Assembly: GCA_027019085.1 (NCBI GenBank)
Contig: JALUXG010000010.1
Span: forward strand, 1 to 64,000
Direction: 5' to 3'
DNA: 64,000 nucleotides
Source: Rhodanobacteraceae bacterium
GTDB taxonomy: Bacteria > Pseudomonadota > Gammaproteobacteria > Xanthomonadales > Rhodanobacteraceae
Part shown: in pieces, positions 1 to 8,214 of the stretch
Layout of the letters: each line of letters opens with the position of its first letter
Numbering within the stretch: position 1 is the first letter of the stretch
Made by a program: the position numbers and the translations under genes
Notes under the pieces: model-generated
Seen by the model: the letters and a program-made list of their open reading frames with translations, nothing else
Told to the model about the DNA's origin: nothing
Database searches by the model: none

Positions 1-177
1 CCCTCCCAGTCATTCATCGCTGAATCACTTAGGTCAAAGGTTTGGACGCTTGCATTGCTTGGACTCGATTCCAACATGCAAGACGCCCACACAAGTCACC
101 TGCGCACACTGTCAAAGATCTGCTCGTCGCAGGGCCTTTCGCCCTGCTTCCCCGTCCGGGCCTTTCGCCCGAGGGAG
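1..177 (-). other. 5' leader of an rRNA operon (16S lies off the left edge)
   Basis: The reverse strand from about 177 down to 1 reads as a transcribed rRNA leader. It follows a strong promoter (184-211) and contains, in order, two hairpins, a boxA-like GATCTTTGACA and a boxC-like TTGTGTGGGCG. That is the order found in gammaproteobacterial rrn leaders. The 16S gene should begin a little beyond base 1; no 16S sequence is visible here. The rest of 1-84 has no other recognisable element. Confidence 0.8.
85..171 (-). promoter_or_regulatory. rrn antitermination (nut-like) site: two hairpins, boxA, boxC
   Basis: Reading on the reverse strand, a 5-bp hairpin (171-157) is followed by a perfect 7-bp hairpin (147-129, arms GCAGGGC/GCCCTGC). 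Both loops are GAAAG. boxA-like GATCTTTGACA follows at 120-110 and boxC-like CTTGTGTGGGC at 95-85. In E. coli rrn leaders the same boxB-boxA-boxC order recruits the NusB/NusE antitermination complex. The role here is inferred from motif order and position. Confidence 0.65.
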
Positions 178-183
178 CCGCTC

Positions 184-211
184 ATTCTACATCGCTTTCG
201 ATGTCCGTCAA
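184..211 (-). promoter_or_regulatory. Sigma-70 promoter of the rRNA operon
   Basis: On the reverse strand, -35 TTGACG (211-206) and -10 TAGAAT (189-184) are separated by 16 bases. A T-rich run lies upstream at about 225-232, and a GC-rich segment follows the -10, as expected at growth-regulated rRNA promoters. The start site should be near 177. It lies downstream of tyrS on the same strand, so tyrS readthrough could also reach the rRNA operon. Confidence 0.75.
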
Positions 212-332
212 CACCTCGCAGTGCAAAAAAATCCACCGCGCCGCGCCTGTTCCCGCCACCGAACGACCCAGCGGCGGGGCGCGAATCATAGGCACTTGCC
301 GGGCAAAGCACAAGCCCGGGCTGCCACGCGAA

Positions 333-1544
333 TCAGGTCGCCTTGAGAAGCACGCGCGCGAAGTTGCGCTTGCCGATCTGCAGCACGCCTTCAAAACCGG
401 GCTGGAAGCTGCGCTGGGCATCCTCGACGACGTCCCCGTCGATACGCACGGCTCGCTCCCTGAGTTTGCGGTTGGCTTCCGAATTGGACCGGGTCAAACC
501 GGCGGCGGTAAGCAACGCAGGCAGGCGAAGGCCCTCGGCGGGCACCACGATCTCGTCCAGCGGCAGCAGGGAGGTGTCACCCTGGCCACGCACCACGGCA
601 TGCCAGCCGGCGATCGCCTGCTCGGCCGCCTGCGCATCATGGAAACGCGCGGCCAGTTCGCGCGCCAGCCGAAGCTTGGCATCGCGCGGATTGAGCTGGC
701 CGGCATCCACCTCGCGCCTCATGCGCGCAAGCTCGTCCAGCGACACCTCGAAACTGAGCAGCTCGAACCACCGCCACATCAATGCGTCATCGATCTTCAT
801 GGTCTTGGTGACCATGTCGATGGCCGGCTCGTCGATGCCGATGTAATTGTCCAGCGACTTGGACATCTTGTTGACGCCGTCGATGCCTTCCAGCAGCGGC
901 ATGGTCAGCACGATCTGTGGCAACTGGCCTTCGTGCTCCTGCAGCGCCCGCCCCATGAGCAGGTTGAACTTCTGGTCGGTACCGCCCAGCTCGACGTCCG
1001 TCTTGAGCGCCACCGAGTCGTAGCCTTGCACCAGTGGATAGAGAAATTCGTGGATGGCGATGGGCTGCTGCGCCTTGTAGCGCTTGTCGAAATCGTCCCT
1101 TTCGAGCATGCGTGCGACCGTATGCTGTGACGCCAGCCGCACCATGTCGGCAGCCTGCATCGCACCGAACCATTCACTGTTGAAGCGCACCTCGGTCTTC
1201 TCGCGGTCGAGCACCTTGAACACCTGGGCGGCGTAGGTTTCGGCATTGGCCTGGACCTGTTCGGGCGTCAGGGGCTTGCGGGTGACATTCTTGCCCGACG
1301 GGTCGCCGATCATGCCGGTGAAATCGCCGATCAGGAAGATCACCGAATGCCCCAGGTCCTGGAACTGGCGCATCTTGTTGAGCAATACCGTGTGTCCCAG
1401 GTGCAGGTCGGGGGCTGTCGGATCGAATCCGGCCTTGACGCGCAGGGGCCGGCCCGCGGCCAGGCGCTTTTCCAGTTCCTCGACCTTGATGATTTCATCG
1501 GCGCCACGGCCGATCAGCGCCATGGCGCTTTCGATGTCACTCAT
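333..1544 (-). CDS. tyrS: Tyrosine--tRNA ligase
   Basis: Charges tRNA-Tyr with tyrosine in the cytoplasm. The 403-residue protein has the class I signature HLGH near residue 47, the KMSKS loop ([13 protein letters not shown]) in the middle, and a C-terminal S4 RNA-binding domain (roughly the last 65 residues, including [19 protein letters not shown]). It is the compact KMSKS-type bacterial form. I chose the ATG at 1544 ([14 protein letters not shown]), which lies just after GAGGTG and aligns with Xanthomonas-type starts as I recall them. A GTG at 1580 would add 12 residues but has no ribosome-binding site. It is divergent from the M23 peptidase and lies upstream of the rRNA operon on the same strand. 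Confidence 0.95.
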   Translation of the reverse strand: MSDIESAMALIGRGADEIIKVEELEKRLAAGRPLRVKAGFDPTAPDLHLGHTVLLNKMRQFQDLGHSVIFLIGDFTGMIGDPSGKNVTRKPLTPEQVQANAETYAAQVFKVLDREKTEVRFNSEWFGAMQAADMVRLASQHTVARMLERDDFDKRYKAQQPIAIHEFLYPLVQGYDSVALKTDVELGGTDQKFNLLMGRALQEHEGQLPQIVLTMPLLEGIDGVNKMSKSLDNYIGIDEPAIDMVTKTMKIDDALMWRWFELLSFEVSLDELARMRREVDAGQLNPRDAKLRLARELAARFHDAQAAEQAIAGWHAVVRGQGDTSLLPLDEIVVPAEGLRLPALLTAAGLTRSNSEANRKLRERAVRIDGDVVEDAQRSFQPGFEGVLQIGKRNFARVLLKAT

Positions 1545-1656
1545 GCCCACCTCGGGTGTCCTGCTGGAGAAGTCCGCCACCGCAAGATGACGAAGACTGT
1601 TCGGTTAATTGTGCGTTAATCGAAGTGACTGGCGCAACGCTTTGAATGAAAAGGCG

Positions 1657-1686
1657 TTGACGGGCTTTCGCGGCGCTCGCTATCGT
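1657..1686 (+). promoter_or_regulatory. Candidate sigma-70 promoter for the M23 peptidase
   Basis: TTGACG (1657-1662) and TATCGT (1681-1686) are separated by 18 bases and lie about 50 bases before the peptidase start. It is a motif match only, with a weak -10. Confidence 0.4.
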
Positions 1687-1734
1687 AGCGTCCGAAACTT
1701 TCCAAACCCCTTGAACCAACGACGGTAACGCAGC

Positions 1735-3171
1735 ATGGCCCGGGATACGAATCCGCCACACACCCACCCCCGTGCCACCGAGCCGAACCGTCGTGGCCGT
1801 ATCCTCGACCGCCTGCGTGCCCGTATCCCGGGCCAGTCGCCATCCTCACCGGACGCTGCGCCGTCTCCACACTGGACGCGTGAACGCCGGATCCTGACGG
1901 TTGCCGTCGGCCTGGTTGCGGTGCTTTCGATCCTGGTCATGCCAACCTGGGCCAACGTGATGAAGCACGTGCCCACCGGATCGAGCTACACGGAGATCCC
2001 GCTCGCCCTGCCCACCCTGCCACCGCAACCGGCACCTAGACCGCAGGTGGACTGGCAGGTGGTTCGGGTCGAGTCCGGACAGACACTCTCCGGGCTGTTC
2101 CAGGCGCACGGTTTCGATTACGCCGACCTCAAGCTGGCGCTCGATGCAACCCGCAAGACTGGCGCATTGCACGACCTGCACCCGGGCGATGCCATCGGCT
2201 TCCTGACCGACGATCACGGCACCCTGCTCGGCATGCGCTACGACCGCGACGCCGAACACCGGGTCACCCTGCGCTTTGCCGACGGCACCGTGACGCGGCA
2301 GGTGACCACGCGCGACATCGAACGCCGCGAGCACATTGCTCACGGGGTGATCGAATCCTCGCTGTTCGATGCCGCAAGCCGCGCCGGGCTGAGCGATGCG
2401 ATGGTGGTGAAGCTGGCCGACGTGTTCAAGTACGACATCGACCTGGCTCGTGAAGTCCGTACCGGCGACCGCTTCACCGTGGTCTACGACGACGTGTGGC
2501 GCGACGGCGCCTATCTGCAGGCCGGCCACATCATCGCCGCCGAGTTCTACAACCGCGGCAAGCGCTTCACCGCCTTCCGTTTCACCAAGCCGGATGGCAG
2601 CATCGGCTACTACAGCGAGGACGGGCGCCCGCTGCAACGCGCCCTGTTGCGTACGCCATTGTCGTTCACCCGCATCTCCTCGCGTTTCGGCATGCGCATG
2701 GACCCGATCCTGCACAGCCGCCATCTGCACGCCGGCATCGATCTGGCAGCGCCCATGGGGACCCCCATCCATGCCGCCGGCAATGGTGTCATCACCATCC
2801 GCGGCTGGGTGCGTGGATACGGGCGCTATGTCCGCATCCGCAACACGCCCGCCTACAGTACCGGTTACGGCCACATGTCGCGGTTCGCACCGGGCCTGCA
2901 TGTCGGCTCGCATGTCCGCCAGGGCCAGGTCATCGGTTACGTCGGCGAGTCGGGCTGGGCCACTGGACCGCACCTGCATTACGAGGTGCGCATCCACGGC
3001 CGTCCGGTCAACCCACTCACGGTGACGATGCCCAAGCCCAAGCCCTTGCCCACCCACCTGCTGGCGCTGTTCAGGCAGCGCATGCAACCGCTCATGGCAC
3101 GCATCACCGCCTACGATGCAAATGTGCGCCTGGCCAGCCGCACGACCGATTCCCCGCCCCGCGCGGATTGA
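1735..3171 (+). CDS. Membrane-anchored M23 (LytM) metallopeptidase with OapA/LysM-like region
   Basis: Probable peptidoglycan D,D-endopeptidase of the MepM type, acting in the periplasm. The N-terminus (1-50) is basic and proline-rich, followed by one membrane segment (about 52-70), which gives a type II topology. Residues about 106-160 (VVRVESGQTLSGLFQAHG) resemble the OapA/LysM-like fold of MepM proteins. The C-terminal M23 domain has the zinc ligands in place: H332 and D336 (LHAGIDLAAPMG) and H413/H415 (GPHLHYEVR). It is therefore likely active rather than an EnvC-like degenerate. The length, 478 residues, is normal. anmK begins 8 bases after the stop, so the two cell-wall genes probably form an operon. 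Confidence 0.9.
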   Translation: MARDTNPPHTHPRATEPNRRGRILDRLRARIPGQSPSSPDAAPSPHWTRERRILTVAVGLVAVLSILVMPTWANVMKHVPTGSSYTEIPLALPTLPPQPAPRPQVDWQVVRVESGQTLSGLFQAHGFDYADLKLALDATRKTGALHDLHPGDAIGFLTDDHGTLLGMRYDRDAEHRVTLRFADGTVTRQVTTRDIERREHIAHGVIESSLFDAASRAGLSDAMVVKLADVFKYDIDLAREVRTGDRFTVVYDDVWRDGAYLQAGHIIAAEFYNRGKRFTAFRFTKPDGSIGYYSEDGRPLQRALLRTPLSFTRISSRFGMRMDPILHSRHLHAGIDLAAPMGTPIHAAGNGVITIRGWVRGYGRYVRIRNTPAYSTGYGHMSRFAPGLHVGSHVRQGQVIGYVGESGWATGPHLHYEVRIHGRPVNPLTVTMPKPKPLPTHLLALFRQRMQPLMARITAYDANVRLASRTTDSPPRAD

Positions 3172-3178
3172 CCCCGGC

Positions 3179-4333
3179 ATGAGCGATTCCGCCCCCGGCC
3201 TGTATGTCGGCCTGATATCCGGCACCAGCGCGGACGGGATCGATGCCGCCCTGTGCAGCTTCGAACCATCACCCACGCTGCTGCACGCGCACACCCGGCC
3301 CTGGCCGGAAACACTGCGCAGGCAGATTCTCGATATCGCGCAATCCACCGGACCGATCGACCTCGACGTCCTGGGTCGCCTCGACGTGGCGGTGGGACGT
3401 TGTTTCGCCGATGCGGTACATGCCCTGCTGAAGGAAGCAGGCACGGCCCCGGAAGCGGTTCGCGCCATTGGCTCGCATGGGCAGACCCTGCGTCACCGCG
3501 TCGATGGGCCAGAACCCTTTACCCTGCAGGTCGGCGATCCGAGCGTCATTGCGGAAAACACGGGCATCGATACCGTGGCCGATTTCCGCCGCGCCGATGT
3601 CGCTGCCGGTGGGCAGGGCGCACCGCTGATGCCGGCCTTTCACGCGGCCGTGATGGCCAGCCCGCAAGTGGTTCGCGGGGTGCTCAACCTGGGCGGGATC
3701 GCCAACCTCAGTGTCCTGCATGCCGACGGCACGGTCACGGGCTTTGACACCGGGCCGGCAAACGGTCTGATGGATGCCTGGAGCATGCACGTACAGAACG
3801 AACCCTGTGACCGCGACGGCGAAATGGCCGCACGCGGACGCGTGAACACCGACCTGCTTAAACGCCTGCTCGACGACCCCTATTTCACGCTGGCCGCACC
3901 CAAGAGCACCGGACGTGAATACTTCCACCTCGACTGGCTGCGTCAACGCGTGGACGTGACCGCGATGGCCGCCGAGGACGTGCAGGCCACCCTGCTGGCC
4001 TTGACTGTGCGCACCATTGCCGATGCGGTGGAGCGTGAGGGTCACGCAATCGGCGAAGTCGTGGCGTGCGGCGGTGGCGTCCACAACCGCATCCTGATGG
4101 ATGCCCTGGCCCGGGCACTGGCCCCGCGCAAGCTGTCAAGCAGCGCCGAGCTGGGCGTGGACCCGGATCACGTCGAGGCGATGGGCTTTGCCTGGCTGGC
4201 ATGGCGCAGGTTGCGCGGCGAACCCGGCAACCTGCCGTCGGTGACCGGAGCCTCCGGACCGCGGCTTCTTGGCGCCGTGCATGCCGCCCCGCGCGCGCTT
4301 CATGTGTCTTCGGAGGGCTTGCGCGCCAGCTGA
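3179..4333 (+). CDS. anmK: Anhydro-N-acetylmuramic acid kinase
   Basis: Cytoplasmic ATP-dependent kinase and hydrolase that converts 1,6-anhydro-MurNAc to MurNAc-6-phosphate in cell-wall recycling. The 384-residue protein opens with the family signature GLISGTSADGIDAAL (residues 11-25) and carries LNLGGIANLSVL and CGGGVHNRILM, typical of the ASKHA-fold AnmK family. The ATG at 3179 follows the upstream M23 gene closely. ampG, the anhydromuropeptide importer that would supply its substrate pathway, lies 0.3 kb away on the other strand. The 3' end overlaps an opposite-strand RHH gene by 34 bases. Confidence 0.95.
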   Translation: MSDSAPGLYVGLISGTSADGIDAALCSFEPSPTLLHAHTRPWPETLRRQILDIAQSTGPIDLDVLGRLDVAVGRCFADAVHALLKEAGTAPEAVRAIGSHGQTLRHRVDGPEPFTLQVGDPSVIAENTGIDTVADFRRADVAAGGQGAPLMPAFHAAVMASPQVVRGVLNLGGIANLSVLHADGTVTGFDTGPANGLMDAWSMHVQNEPCDRDGEMAARGRVNTDLLKRLLDDPYFTLAAPKSTGREYFHLDWLRQRVDVTAMAAEDVQATLLALTVRTIADAVEREGHAIGEVVACGGGVHNRILMDALARALAPRKLSSSAELGVDPDHVEAMGFAWLAWRRLRGEPGNLPSVTGASGPRLLGAVHAAPRALHVSSEGLRAS

Positions 4334-4590
4334 CCGTCGGGGACCGTGGCCAGCGCGTCGAGCGCTTCCTCGAAGGCCGCCGTTTCGTCGGCTTTCCATG
4401 TGCCGGCCAGATTGGCAATGCTGCGAAATTCGCGTTCCGTGCCGAGCTGCTCGCCGCCCAGGCCCAGTCCGCTGCGCATCGCATGCAGAATCACGTCGTT
4501 GATCGACCACTTGCGTTCGCGCGCGACCTGCTTGATACGCTCGACCATGGCCTCTTCGATGTGGCGTACGACGATGTCCGGCACGTGCAT
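4300..4590 (-). CDS. Orphan ribbon-helix-helix (Arc-type) DNA-binding protein
   Basis: A 96-residue protein. Its N-terminal half (MHVPDIVVRHIEEAMVERI, then ARERKWSINDVILHAMRSGL) fits a strand-helix-helix RHH fold, as in FitA/Arc-type repressors and antitoxins. The C-terminal half is acidic (WKADETAAFEEALDALATVP). No toxin-like ORF is adjacent: upstream is ampG's 3' end and downstream it overlaps anmK by 34 bases, tail to tail. It could be a solitary regulator or an antitoxin-like remnant. The fold call is by pattern; the function is unknown. Confidence 0.65.
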   Translation of the reverse strand: MHVPDIVVRHIEEAMVERIKQVARERKWSINDVILHAMRSGLGLGGEQLGTEREFRSIANLAGTWKADETAAFEEALDALATVPDGQLARKPSEDT

Positions 4591-4630
4591 GACCTCTGCG
4601 TGTCACATGCCCCTGTTCGATCACATTGTG

Positions 4631-5947
4631 TCAGGTTTGATCGGCCTTGGCAGCACCCGGTTCATGCATGCCAAGGTGCGCCGAAGGCTCCAGCACGCCC
4701 TGTCGCGACAACCAGCGCAGCACCAGCAAGGTAGGCACTACCGATACCGCGCTGAAAATGAAAAAGCCCGAATAGGTCCAGCTTTCGACCAGGAATCCGG
4801 ACATGCCGCCGATCAGCTTGCCCGGCAGATTGGCCAGCGAACTGAGCAATGCATACTGGGTGGCGGTGAACTCCAGACTGGTCAGCGACGAAAGGAAGGC
4901 CACCAGCACCACACCGGCATAGCCCAATGTGGAATTGTCGCCCGAAATGGCAGCGATGAAGGCCCAGGTCTGGCCGGGATGCTGCGCCATCAGCAGATAC
5001 AGAAGGTTTGACAACGCCACACCCAGCGCGGCGATGTACAGCGAGCGCTTCATCCCCAGCGCCGCCACCGAGACCCCGCCGAGAAAGGCGCCGGCAATGC
5101 CGATCCAGACCCCGTAGATCTTGGACACCGTGGCGATCTGGTCCTTGGTATACCCGGTATCGATGTAGAACGGTCCGTTGATGACACCCAGCATCTGATC
5201 GGGCAACTTGAACAGGCCGATGAACACCAGCAGGCCCACTGCGATGACGGTGCCGTGACGCTGGAAAAAATCACGGAACGGCTCGACGAAGGACGCCTGG
5301 AACCTGATCTTCTTGCGCACCCGGATGGTTTCCGGCTCACGCATCAGCAGCGTGGTCAACAGCGGCAGCAACAGCGAGCCCGCCATCGCCAGGTAGGCAG
5401 CGTGCCAGCTGCTGTAGGCCGCGATGTACAGAGCACCCGCACCGGAAACGATCAGGCCGAAGCGATACCCCAGGGTGTAGGTTGCGGCCAGCGCGGCCTG
5501 CGCCTCCGGCGGTGCGATCTCGATGCGATAGGCATCGATCATGGTGTCCTGGGTGGCGCCGGAGAAACCGGCCAGCGCCGCCAGTGCCACGAACAGTTCC
5601 AGTTGCGCGGGCCCGGTTGCCGCCATGCCGACGAGCGCCGCTATCAACATCAACTGCGACAAGGCCAGCCAACCTCGACGGCGACCCAGCAGGCCCAGAA
5701 TCGGCGCCTTCCAGCGATCGAGCAACGGCGCCCAGATGAACTTGAACACGTAGAAGAAGCTGACATAACTGAACAGGCCAATCGCGCCCAGGCCGAGGCC
5801 GAACTCGCGCAGCCAGATCGACAGCGTGTAACCGATCAGCAGGAATGGCAGTCCGGAGCCGAAGCCAAGCACACACAGGGTGCCGGCCGAGGGCGTGGCG
5901 AAAGCCTGGACGATACTGCGCCAGCCACGCACCTTGCTGGCGCTCAT
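4631..5947 (-). CDS. ampG: AmpG-family muropeptide MFS permease
   Basis: Inner-membrane major-facilitator protein of 438 residues with about 12-14 hydrophobic segments. It likely imports GlcNAc-anhydroMurNAc peptides for cell-wall recycling. The N-terminus GFGSGLPFLLIGYTLSIWL and the segment SGATQDTMIDAYRIE are typical of AmpG. The start codon overlaps the xthA stop (ATGA, 5947-5944), so the two are translationally coupled. Its nearness to anmK fits a recycling role. AmpG-like transporters for other solutes exist, so the substrate is inferred. Confidence 0.85.
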   Translation of the reverse strand: MSASKVRGWRSIVQAFATPSAGTLCVLGFGSGLPFLLIGYTLSIWLREFGLGLGAIGLFSYVSFFYVFKFIWAPLLDRWKAPILGLLGRRRGWLALSQLMLIAALVGMAATGPAQLELFVALAALAGFSGATQDTMIDAYRIEIAPPEAQAALAATYTLGYRFGLIVSGAGALYIAAYSSWHAAYLAMAGSLLLPLLTTLLMREPETIRVRKKIRFQASFVEPFRDFFQRHGTVIAVGLLVFIGLFKLPDQMLGVINGPFYIDTGYTKDQIATVSKIYGVWIGIAGAFLGGVSVAALGMKRSLYIAALGVALSNLLYLLMAQHPGQTWAFIAAISGDNSTLGYAGVVLVAFLSSLTSLEFTATQYALLSSLANLPGKLIGGMSGFLVESWTYSGFFIFSAVSVVPTLLVLRWLSRQGVLEPSAHLGMHEPGAAKADQT

Positions 5948-6714
5948 GCGTCATAGTCCACGGTGTACGGCGCGTGGTCTGAGAACGGCTCGTCACGGTA
6001 GATCGAACACCCCCTCAGGCGATCGCGCAGCGACGGCGTGGCCAGCTGGTAATCGATGCGCCAACCGACGTTGTTCTGTCGCGCCCGGCCGCGATTGGAC
6101 CACCAGGTGTATTCGACGGCATCGGGTTTCAGGCTACGGAAGGTATCCACCCAGCCGTGCGCTTCGACCAGGTCGTTCATCCAGGCACGCTCCTCCGGCA
6201 GGCAGCCCGAATTCTTCTGGTTGGATTTCCAGTTCTTGATGTCCAGCTCACCGCGTACGATGTTCCAGTCACCGCAAACCACGTAGTCGCGGCCGCTGGC
6301 CAGCCAGCTGGCCAGTACCGGCGCGAACCAGTCCATGATGCGGAACTTGTACTGCTGGCGCTCCTCGCCGGACGAACCGGATGGGAAATACAGCGACACG
6401 ATGCTCAGCCGGCCAAACCGCGCCTCGATATAACGGCCTTCGCAGTCGAAGTCCTCGCGGCCCAGTTCGGTCAGCACTGCATCCGGCTTGCGCCGCGAGT
6501 AGATCGCCACGCCGCTGTAGCCCTTCTTGCTGCGAGCGTCATGGAAGCAGTCGTGATAGCCCTCGCGGGTGAACACCGGGTCGTCCAGCTGATGCGTGCG
6601 GGCCTTGGTCTCCTGCAGGCACAGCAGATCGGCATCCTGGCGGTCGAACCAGTCGAAAAACCCCTTGCGCGCTGCCGATCGGATGCCGTTGGCATTGAGG
6701 CTGACGATGCGCAT
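5944..6714 (-). CDS. xthA: Exodeoxyribonuclease III
   Basis: Mg-dependent AP endonuclease and 3'-5' exonuclease of base-excision repair, 256 residues. Family features are [12 protein letters not shown] at the N-terminus, the metal-binding glutamate in CLQETKA (E35), the YSGVAIYSR segment, WNIVRGELD in the middle and the terminal [11 protein letters not shown] with the catalytic Asp-His pair. I took the ATG at 6714 (MRIVSLN) rather than one 7 codons upstream because homologues start there. It is divergent from pyrE, as in several gammaproteobacteria. Confidence 0.92.
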   Translation of the reverse strand: MRIVSLNANGIRSAARKGFFDWFDRQDADLLCLQETKARTHQLDDPVFTREGYHDCFHDARSKKGYSGVAIYSRRKPDAVLTELGREDFDCEGRYIEARFGRLSIVSLYFPSGSSGEERQQYKFRIMDWFAPVLASWLASGRDYVVCGDWNIVRGELDIKNWKSNQKNSGCLPEERAWMNDLVEAHGWVDTFRSLKPDAVEYTWWSNRGRARQNNVGWRIDYQLATPSLRDRLRGCSIYRDEPFSDHAPYTVDYDA

Positions 6715-6788
6715 GCATGACCTTCCCGGGAACAATGCGGCATCATAGCAAGCGCGCCGGCAGCCTTCGCCACTCCAGGGAGCAACGC

Positions 6789-7430
6789 GTGCAAACGCAT
6801 CAACGCCAATTTCTCGAACTAGCCCTCGCCCGCGGCGTGCTGCGCTTTGGCGAATTCACGCTCAAGTCGGGCCGCATCAGCCCGTACTTCTTCAACCTCG
6901 GCCATATTGCATCCGGTGCTGCCTTGGGACAGCTGGGGCGGGCCTATGCAATTGCGGCGCAGCAATCGGGTGTCGCTTTCGACATGCTCTTCGGCCCGGC
7001 CTACAAGGGCATCGTGCTGGCTGCGGCTACCGCGATTGGCCTGGCCGAGGCGGTCGGCAGGGACGTACCGTTCGCCTACAACCGCAAGGAGGCCAAGGAT
7101 CACGGCGAGGGCGGAACACTGGTGGGAGCACCGCTCGCCGGACGGGTGCTGATCGTCGACGACGTCATGACGGCCGGTACCGCGGTGCGCGAATCGCTGG
7201 CACTGATTCGTGCCCAGGGCGCCACGCCGGCCGGTGTGCTGATTGCCCTGGATCGCCAGGAACGCGGCGAGAGCGGGGTGTCGGCGGCGCGGCAGCTGAC
7301 GGCCGACACCGGCGTTCCGGTAACGGCCATTGCCAGCTTCAGCGATGTGCTGCAGTTCGCGGGCGAGAACCCGCAACTTCGCGCCGAACAGGCGCGACTG
7401 CAAGCCTACCGCGCACGCTACGGATCCTGA
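6789..7430 (+). CDS. pyrE: Orotate phosphoribosyltransferase
   Basis: Converts orotate and PRPP to OMP in pyrimidine synthesis. The PRPP motif is clear ([18 protein letters not shown]), and [17 protein letters not shown] matches the family N-terminus. I chose the GTG at 6789 ([13 protein letters not shown]): it has AGGGAG 6 bases upstream and gives 213 residues, the E. coli length. An in-frame ATG at 6717 would add 24 implausible residues overlapping the xthA promoter side. Confidence 0.93.
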   Translation: MQTHQRQFLELALARGVLRFGEFTLKSGRISPYFFNLGHIASGAALGQLGRAYAIAAQQSGVAFDMLFGPAYKGIVLAAATAIGLAEAVGRDVPFAYNRKEAKDHGEGGTLVGAPLAGRVLIVDDVMTAGTAVRESLALIRAQGATPAGVLIALDRQERGESGVSAARQLTADTGVPVTAIASFSDVLQFAGENPQLRAEQARLQAYRARYGS

Positions 7431-7506
7431 ACACCGGCCCATGCTGTGTCCTGGTACCGGTTACCGTGCAGCCCAGCCTCGTTATACTCGGGGCCGGAGG
7501 TATCCC

Positions 7507-8163
7507 ATGCCCGTTCGATTCACATCCCGCATCCTGTGCGCTGTCCTGCTCTCGGCCAGCTTCGCCGTGCTTGCGCAAGGCGTCAAACAATCCGAAAGCT
7601 ACCGCTACCGCTGGCTGGACAATCACGGCCAGATCCATTTCAGCGACAGCCTCACCGCCGACGCCATCAAGAACGGGTACGACGTACTCAACAACAACGG
7701 TCTGGTCATCCGTCACGTGCAACGGCAGCTGACGCCACAGGAACGCAAGCTCGCCGATGCCAGAAAGGCACGCGAGGCCGCCGCCCGGGCCACGGCCGAA
7801 CGCGAGCATGCCGAAGACATGCAGATGCTCGAGGCCTATCCCAATGAACGCGTGTTTCGCGACGCCCAGCAGGCCAGCATCGACGAAATCGACCAGACGC
7901 TGCACACGACGAAGATCAATCTGCATGCCCAGGAACAGAATCTGGCCGATCTGCTGGCACATGCCGCCCAGATCAGGCAGTCCGGCAAACCGGTGCCATC
8001 TTTCCTGAGCAAGCGCATCGACACCCAGCGTGCCGCCGTCAAACAGCAACGGGCAACCCTTGTGCAACAGCAGCAGGCCCGCGAGGCCGCCGTCAAACGC
8101 GTGGCCGAGCGCATCGCCCGCTACCGCAAGCTGCGTACCGAACTGGACGAAGGCAAACTGTGA
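7507..8163 (+). CDS. Periplasmic DUF4124-type coiled-coil protein
   Basis: A 218-residue protein with a signal peptide (about 1-23, ending AVLAQG). A short DUF4124-like motif follows (YRYRWLDNHGQIHFSDSL), then a long charged, alanine- and glutamine-rich helical region (about 75-218) that looks like a coiled coil. DUF4124 proteins are common in Lysobacterales and have no established biochemical role. The spacing after pyrE (76 bases, no terminator) allows cotranscription. The family call is by motif recognition. Confidence 0.7.
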   Translation: MPVRFTSRILCAVLLSASFAVLAQGVKQSESYRYRWLDNHGQIHFSDSLTADAIKNGYDVLNNNGLVIRHVQRQLTPQERKLADARKAREAAARATAEREHAEDMQMLEAYPNERVFRDAQQASIDEIDQTLHTTKINLHAQEQNLADLLAHAAQIRQSGKPVPSFLSKRIDTQRAAVKQQRATLVQQQQAREAAVKRVAERIARYRKLRTELDEGKL

Positions 8164-8214
8164 GTGGGTGACCGGAGCATTCCGGGTTCGCCCCTGAAAT
8201 GCACCGGAAGTAGT

